A stretch of DNA of 23,811 bases from Nemertoderma westbladi (Eukaryota; Xenacoelomorpha; Nemertodermatida; Nemertodermatidae), in NCBI GenBank assembly GCA_032718475.1, contig JAUCBJ010003775.1, forward strand, positions 1 to 23,811, given 5' to 3'. Position numbers and translations under genes: made by a program. Below the pieces are notes generated by a model. It was not told the origin of the DNA and did no database searches. It saw only the letters and a list, made by a program, of their open reading frames with translations. Positions 18,394 to 23,811 of the stretch are shown here, piece by piece (position 1 is the first letter of the stretch; each line of letters opens with the position of its first letter).

Positions 18394-19630
18394 CGTAATT
18401 ATACAGGTTAATTTGCTTCTGGAAGGCGTCAGTAATTGTTATATTCAGTTTTACTCGCTTCAGGTTATTATTTCCGTATATTACAGTAACTCTAGAACAT
18501 TGCAACATTGTATGTATCCCTATAGCAGTATAGAGTATTCCCTATATTAAAGAATTCTTTATTATTAGTTTGTGGGAATGTAATAAAGTTTAAAAATATT
18601 ACGAGTAAAACATGGCGAGTAAAATTACTTTTTTTGAAGAAGATTTTTAGACTGTTATTACACTCAGATTTTACTATTAAACATAAAAAATTATTACTAT
18701 TAAACATAAAATAAAAACAACCGTTAAAATGTAACAATCAAAGGCAATAAAATATTAAAGCAAGAACAATCAAATTTAAATTATTTAATAATTCATTAAT
18801 TATACACAATAAATTCAATAAGACCCTCCTTCACTTCCATGCTCAATTCGGATTGTGCCTTACCTTAAGGTAAGCGTTAATTGTCGACTTTTGACTCCAG
18901 ATCAAATCGAACTTGTTTCGAACTTGCTCAAGTTCGCGTGCGACGCCCCACGACGGTGTTGATGATAAATAAGCTCTCATTTAGCATATCTCGTTTAGGG
19001 TATCTCATTTTACAAGTTACATACTCACACAATTTGATTGTGTGTGAATTGAATGTGATTGTGATGTGAATTGTATTGTTTTTCAAAATATAGATTTAAA
19101 GATGCAGACTATACAGATGAAATATTTATGAACATTTACTTCAATTTAAATATAAAAACATAGTACATATTTAAGGATGAAAATTAATGAAAGGTCTGAA
19201 ATACCGATTCTATTTAAAGGTTACCAATACGTAAGATAATTATTTATATTTAATGAGTAACTGTTTATAATAATTACTGCTTAAGGTTAACGTGTTACTA
19301 TATTTCGTATATATATAATGTGTGGGAATCGGAGACATACCATTTTTTGTAAAGTAAAGTTATTTGTGAACGTGAAAGTTTAGAGTTGCGTAAGTAATTA
19401 CGCAATAACTATTTATCCAAAATGAAGCAAGTTGGAGTCATTCCAAATATTGCTAGAGATGGCGCCAACACGCCTGTAAGCTAGTCAGTCATAAGGCAAT
19501 AAAATCGAAGTCATTAACTGAATTTATGAATTAGTCAAATTTTCTACTTAGTGATCGATCAGTCATTTTGTTATTATTAACCTACTATAATCTCATCGTC
19601 ATGCCGCCTGTTAAATTATACTAGGTCTAC
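18394..19630. other. AT-rich stretch without a supported gene
   Basis: No coding frame of note. It contains a perfect 16-bp palindrome CTTACCTTAAGGTAAG at 18859-18874 and an imperfect hairpin of TCACACAAT / ATTGTGTGTGA at about 19023-19045. Confidence 0.5.
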
Positions 19631-19638
19631 TAACTACT

Positions 19639-19962
19639 GGGCCGTTTGAGCTCATACAGTGGAAATGAGATCTTCCCGATTCTCCATAGTCCAGTACCCC
19701 TTTAAAGTTGGTCTATAGCCGGTCTTCCACGGCTACGCGTTCATTGTGTTGGTTGGTCCTTGTCTTGAACTTAGAAGTAGATCGGGTATACCTAATGTTT
19801 ACTTCTTCAGCAGTGCCCACTGAATTATAATCGGCTTTCATGGATGGTGGTGGATACAGGTGGTTAGGCCGTTTGAGCTCATGCAGTGGAAATCAGATCA
19901 TTCAGCTTTCCCGATTCTCCATAGTTGTCGCAATCTCGTTTCTCGCAAGTCCAGTAGCCTTT
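19639..19962. repeat. Direct repeat pair (GGCCGTTTGAGCTCAT...)
   Basis: Unit 1 (19639-19703) and unit 2 (19867-19962) share GGCCGTTTGAGCTCAT, CAGTGGAAAT, CCCGATTCTCCATAGT and CCAGTA. Unit 2 has extra insertions (for example TTGTCGCAATCTCG). Confidence 0.8.
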
Positions 19963-19971
19963 AGGCCCGGG

Positions 19972-20129
19972 TCACACATGAGCTGTCAACATTCATTTAA
20001 AAGATAGAACATATCGTATCCTATGGGGACGTTTTAGGTTCACACATGAACAGTAAACTTTCAACATGCAACTTTCAACTTTCAAAATGCACTAGACCTA
20101 TGTTCTATCTTAGATGAAAGTTGAAAGCT
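19972..20129. repeat. Inverted repeat, MITE-like
   Basis: The left arm 19981-20013 (AGCTGTCAACATTCATTTAA then AAGATAGAACATA) pairs with 20099-20129 (TATGTTCTATCTTAGATGAA then AGTTGAAAGCT). CACACATGA occurs directly twice (about 19973 and 20041). No target duplication identified. Confidence 0.65.
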
Positions 20130-20273
20130 GACATTTCCAGCATTGACAATCAAATCAGAAGTAATGTTCATAAATTATAGCAGCTACAGCATAACAGGTT
20201 CTGTCACGTTTAGGCAACTCAAATTCGTGTTTCGGCAACTGAACAATCCAACAACACCAACTGCTATAGTTGT

Positions 20274-20433
20274 GTTTCGGCAACTCGTAGTTGCATTTCG
20301 GCAACTCGTAGTTGCATTTCGGCAACTCGTAGTTGCATTTCGGCAACTCGTAGTTGCATTTCGGCAACTCGTAGTTGCATTTCGGCAACTTGTAGTTGCA
20401 TTTCGGCGAACTGAAGTCGCGTTTCGGCAACTA
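20274..20433. repeat. 21-bp tandem array of palindromic units (TTTCGGCAACTCGTAGTTGCA)
   Basis: About seven units, degenerate at both ends (earlier words at 20208-20240). Each contains a perfect small hairpin GCAACT-CGT-AGTTGC. The period is divisible by three, so frames on both strands remain open by construction. Confidence 0.95.
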
Positions 20434-20663
20434 GGTCACAAACCCTCGTATGTAATGTAACTGTGACTGAACTCATTATGTAAGTAAATGATGACTTGTT
20501 TAAATTAGTTATAGTTTTTGACGGCAGAGTTGTTAACTGCTTGAGTTAGTTAGTTAATTTTAAATAAGCCGCAGCTGAAGTTGTGGATGTAAACGTTTGG
20601 AACTGGAGTCGTTTGTCTGAAACACAAATCACGTTTACAATTTCTGTCTGAAACACAAATCAC

Positions 20664-20813
20664 AAAGGAGCAGGTTACAGTGGCACGTTATTTTAACCAA
20701 AACAATAAACTTGACACAGGTTACAGTTTTATTTTTGAGAGTAATCAGCTGATATTTGCGTCGAATTTCCCCTGTAGAGGGATGAATTTTTATTGCGTCC
20801 AGTTTCCCCCCTA
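20664..20813 (+). repeat. Dispersed repeat R, long copy (plus)
   Basis: It begins AAAGGAGCAGGTTACAGTGG, then AACCAAAACAATAAAC, a second AGGTTACAG at 20719, and ends with TTGCGTCCAGTTTCCCCCC. Shorter copies of the first ~50 bases occur at 690-641 (minus), 4769-4817 and 13213-13262. No target duplication found; class unknown. Confidence 0.7.
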
Positions 20814-21350
20814 TCTGGTTTTTCTAATACAAAGCGAAGTGCACCTTGCTGGGCGGGGTTTCCAGCTACAACTTCAGTAATAATTAATTTCAGTTACCAT
20901 TTTGTTGAATTGGTTATTTTTTTTGAATATTTTGTTGAATGTACTACGGCCTTTATAAATGAAACTGAAACAAAACCTAACTTCAATTTTGTTGCTTGTT
21001 CAAGGGGCCTAATGATGCTCAATCAGGCTTACTGGTGGTACAATGATTATGCTTAAAAGGGGATATAGACTTCCGGTAGCCCTAACTGTGATTTTATGGA
21101 TCAGACATAATAACAATAATATTCGTTTATTGTTGGTTTTGTGTAGGCCTCCGGTAATAGTCAGTAGTGTTGGAGTAGGCGTGGGTAAAATAATGTAGAA
21201 TGAAAATGAATAATGGGAAACTTAATGAGGCAAAGGTAATAAATAATACTGATTTGCTCTGCCCTATGTTGATACGATACGATGGTGACATTGAGATTCC
21301 ACCTATCTCTATACTGTAGCCTACAGTATAGATAATACTATACTACAGTA
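20814..21350. other. Non-coding stretch between the inverted 21-bp arrays
   Basis: AT-rich, with repeated TTTTGTTGAAT words at 20900-20941. A perfect 11-bp-arm hairpin (TCTATACTGTA-GCC-TACAGTATAGA) lies at 21308-21332. Short frames here look unconstrained. Confidence 0.5.
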
Positions 21351-21449
21351 TCAGTTGCCGAAACGCATCTATCAGTTTGCCAAATCGCATCCTGTTAACA
21401 GTTGCCGAAATGCAACTATGAGTTGCCGAAATGAAACTATGAGTTGCCT
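21351..21449. repeat. Inverted, degenerate copy of the 21-bp array
   Basis: Units of the form AGTTGCCGAAATGCAACTATG, the reverse complement of the array at 20274-20433, four to five copies. Together they form inverted arms around about 920 bp that include a repeat R copy. Confidence 0.8.
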
Positions 21450-22200
21450 ACTATGACTATGACTTCGCCTACTACTGTACTGTACGTGGCTCGCGCAAAT
21501 ATTATTGTGAATTAATTATATGTTATATAATTATGGCAGTAGTATTTGTTAATTAACTAAACCCAATAAATGGTGTGGTGACAAATAACACCAGACATTA
21601 GTGAATATGAGAAAATGATTGTTATTTGCCTGTTTAATACAGAAGGAGTAAGCAGGCTTAAGTAAAATTTACAAGTAATAAAAGTGATTTTCCCCAAGCG
21701 ACACCCCTTCTGACAATTCGGCCGAACCGGCACACTTTTTGGCTGTGGGAGAGTGTTAGCCAATGAGGTGAGCTTATTGAAGGAACAGCCAATTAGAAGC
21801 CCAGAAATTCTTCCATAGGCTGAAACGACATCCTAAATGGAAATATGCGCACGGGCTACTGCAGTGATGTACACGGTACACCTTATTGTGAATATTGCAT
21901 TCATTATTATGTTTACATTACGTATGAGATTATAGTCCCCGATATATGGGGCCAGTTGATGTCCGCTTGGTGATTGCATAATTTGTCTGTCGTCCGTCGC
22001 GGAACAGAATGCTGTGTGAATTCTTGCTCATCTACAAACCATTTATCATAGTTTGGCAGTTCTGCTTAAATCGCCTCTTCGTCTCACATTTCTTTCTGAT
22101 AACTGTTTAATGTCGGGTATCAAACTCTATTTTTTTCCCTCTCCTCTTATTATTATTATTTCCAATAATACATAATTAGTAAAGAGGTTATACATATACA
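21450..22200. other. Stretch without a supported gene
   Basis: AT-rich. A 68-codon minus frame at 21557-21763 has no recognisable features. No repeats or termini were identified. Confidence 0.45.
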
Positions 22201-22300
22201 TAAGTGATTATTACTATACATAAGCAATTATACATACCTATACATAAGCAAACATACCTATACATAAGCAAACATACCTATACATAAGCACCTATACATG
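22190..22300. repeat. 20-bp tandem repeat (CCTATACATAAGCAAACATA)
   Basis: About three good units plus degenerate ones upstream (TACATATACATAAG). AT-rich microsatellite-like. Confidence 0.85.
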
Positions 22301-22813
22301 TGTATTTTATATAAATATGTTATTGTTACTTGTTGTGGCTTGACCAAGCATGCACTAAGTATTGTCCATACATTCATTAGTCACATGCCCTATACAACTA
22401 TACTAGTATACACCGGTAGTATAGCACTATATGGTTGAAAATATGCTGCTGCTGCTACCAGCTTGAGAACATTTAGCTTGTTTCCATTGCATTTTTTATG
22501 GCTCCCCAAGTGAAATTATCCCAACGTGATTCCCAGGTTGCGGTAAATTTTTCATAGTTATATATTATATAGGCTTATTATATATTTATATATTTGCGCT
22601 GAAATTATATACCGGTATTCTGTAATTAATTCTAGTCTGTAATAATACTTATATATACTATAAGTATATACCGGTACTCTAATATATTGTATATATATCA
22701 CATTACATAGAGTAACGATATCAGTAATTAATTACTAGGCTAACAGTGATACTGAATTACTAGACTAGCTTTAACTGTAATATAGCAGTAGGCATTCAAC
22801 TGTACAAACAAAC
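22301..22813. other. AT-rich region upstream of the right-edge ORF
   Basis: Contains TATATA-rich words with ACCGGTA and an (GCT)4 run at about 22447. No long terminal repeat, primer-binding site or clear promoter recognised. Confidence 0.4.
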
Positions 22814-23811
22814 ATGTCTGACACAAAGCAAAACCTGTCAGACAGTCTCCTAGATACAACCATCTGTGACCCAGATAGGAGTGTGGAACGTGTGAGACCG
22901 AAGTTCAACTCACCTCCTACTGTAAGAAAGATCATCCCTCCAGTAGTGGTATCAGACCCTAGGCTAGTCCAACACCGTAGGTCTATCATAGGCACTCGGG
23001 CCCAAGTCAAGCGTGACCAAGAAGCAGCGGAACAGCAGCAACACTCGAGCCGAGAACTTATTTATCAGCGGCCCGACAGCTCCAGTAGTGTGGATACTGT
23101 AGAGCTGACACCCGAGCGCGGAGCTAAGATGGCTGATGTGGTTTATTCAGATCCCCTTCTCATCCTTCCTGCAGCCGTACTCACTAGGGTATTGATTGTG
23201 GTGGAGGAACACCAAATTGATTGGGCGAGAAGTAAGCGATCGACCAAGGATAGTTATACAGGATACACAAGGGAGGAACTGAAGTCTATTGTCGAGTCGC
23301 AATGGAACTTCCCCGGACCCGGACTCCCGTTTGACTTATCGGAAGCTGCCTGTGAAGACATACACAGGATGGGAGTGACAAAAGACACCAGTGATCCAGC
23401 TGTATGGAAGAGGTCGGCGGCAGGATACGTACAGGGATTCTTCAGCTCTTTGGAGCGATTAGAGGAACAACTGTTTCGACAACCCCAAGGACCTCAAGAG
23501 CAGGGAGAGCTGCTTTATCAAGTTCGAGAAAGAATTCTAAGAATCAGACTAATCCTATCGGCCTTTGAGGAAGCTTCGAAAAGAAGACAAGACACGTCGT
23601 TGCAAGTTGCTGTAAAGACTTGGTTCCAGCGGGTGAGTCTCCAGGTTCAAGGAACGGCCCAGTGGAAAGTTCAGCTGGCCGAGCGCTCAACCCATGGAGA
23701 ATCAACAGAAGCTACCTTTTCCCAAGTGGAAAGTGAAGCGACAGCAGAGAAACCGCATGAGAGGGACACTATTGACATCTATCTGTCAGACTATCAAAGA
23801 TTTCTAGGTGA
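22814..23811 (+). CDS. Unrecognised protein, 5' part of a long ORF running off the window
   Basis: ATG at 22814 (context AAACATGT) opens a frame that stays open to the window end: 332 codons and two bases, no stop. The protein begins MSDTKQNLSDSLLDTTICDP. It has a Pro/Val-rich segment (SPPTVRKIIPPVVVSDPRLV), a Gln/Ser-rich charged stretch (RDQEAAEQQQHSSRELIYQR), then a segment that looks folded: EELKSIVESQWNFPGPGLPF, DLSEAACEDIHRMGV. Helical, Arg/Glu/Leu-rich stretches follow (GFFSSLERLEEQLFRQPQGP and LLYQVRERILRIRLILSAFE). GC content is clearly above the flanks, and codon use looks coding. No signal peptide or membrane segment was seen. A retroelement gag-like protein is possible, as is the first exon of a host gene. 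No zinc knuckle or protease motif is within view, so neither can be chosen. Confidence 0.75.
   Translation, partial: MSDTKQNLSDSLLDTTICDPDRSVERVRPKFNSPPTVRKIIPPVVVSDPRLVQHRRSIIGTRAQVKRDQEAAEQQQHSSRELIYQRPDSSSSVDTVELTPERGAKMADVVYSDPLLILPAAVLTRVLIVVEEHQIDWARSKRSTKDSYTGYTREELKSIVESQWNFPGPGLPFDLSEAACEDIHRMGVTKDTSDPAVWKRSAAGYVQGFFSSLERLEEQLFRQPQGPQEQGELLYQVRERILRIRLILSAFEEASKRRQDTSLQVAVKTWFQRVSLQVQGTAQWKVQLAERSTHGESTEATFSQVESEATAEKPHERDTIDIYLSDYQRFLG

Noticed and set aside
20143-20476. Frames with heptads VVAFRQL or ELPKCNY
   Set aside because: By-products of the 21-bp tandem repeat, open on both strands.

Overview
The window is animal-type eukaryotic DNA: AT-rich, with spliced genes, no operons, and common in-genome palindromes such as TAGGCCTA and ACCGGTACCGGT. 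It consists largely of transposable elements inserted into one another. The combination of a TNP2/CACTA-like transposase with a DUF4806-like partner, a GIY-YIG endonuclease of the Penelope-like class, a LINE reverse transcriptase fragment, hAT-like and Mutator-like elements suggests an invertebrate metazoan, possibly marine. The species cannot be named from the sequence.

Layout. (1) 106-2142, minus: a DUF4806-like gene, probably two exons. (2) 2424-4053 and 11099-11504, minus: the two halves of a TNP2/CACTA-like transposase. A 7045-bp element, here called X (4054-11098), splits it. X ends in CAGTCAGGGA and is flanked by ACTGG target duplications; removing X and one duplication gives one open frame of 677 codons including the stop. 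(3) Inside X lies Y (5985-8583; ends CAGTTAGGGA, target duplication ATATA), which carries a two-exon transposase-like gene. Inside Y lies a 640-bp element (6181-6820) that contains a LINE reverse-transcriptase fragment. (4) Also inside X lies a hAT-like element Z (8895-10765, 8-bp duplication CTGCTGAC). Inside Z lies a foldback, Mutator-like element (9103-10143, 9-bp duplication) with arms made of a 12-bp minisatellite.

(5) To the right, a Mutator-like element (12110-13535, 9-bp duplication) holds a 938-bp element C. Two related elements, A (13650-14521) and B (14540-15474), sit almost back to back, each with its own 8-bp duplication. (6) 16122-16350 is a roughly 30-bp tandem array. 16660-about 18030 is the 3' end of a Penelope-like element, with a GIY-YIG frame broken by one stop codon and two hammerhead-ribozyme-like cores. 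(7) 18030-22800 is AT-rich and has no supported gene. It holds copies of a short dispersed repeat, an inverted pair of 21-bp palindromic minisatellites, direct repeats and small hairpins. (8) 22814 to the right edge is a long open frame of unknown function with no stop in the window and visibly higher GC.

The nesting gives a relative history: transposase gene, then X, then Y and Z, then the 640-bp element and the foldback element inside those. The transposase gene would have been intact when X landed. No ordinary host gene is clearly identified; the right-edge ORF is the only candidate. No tRNA, rRNA or CRISPR was seen. All coordinates of termini and duplications were read by eye.
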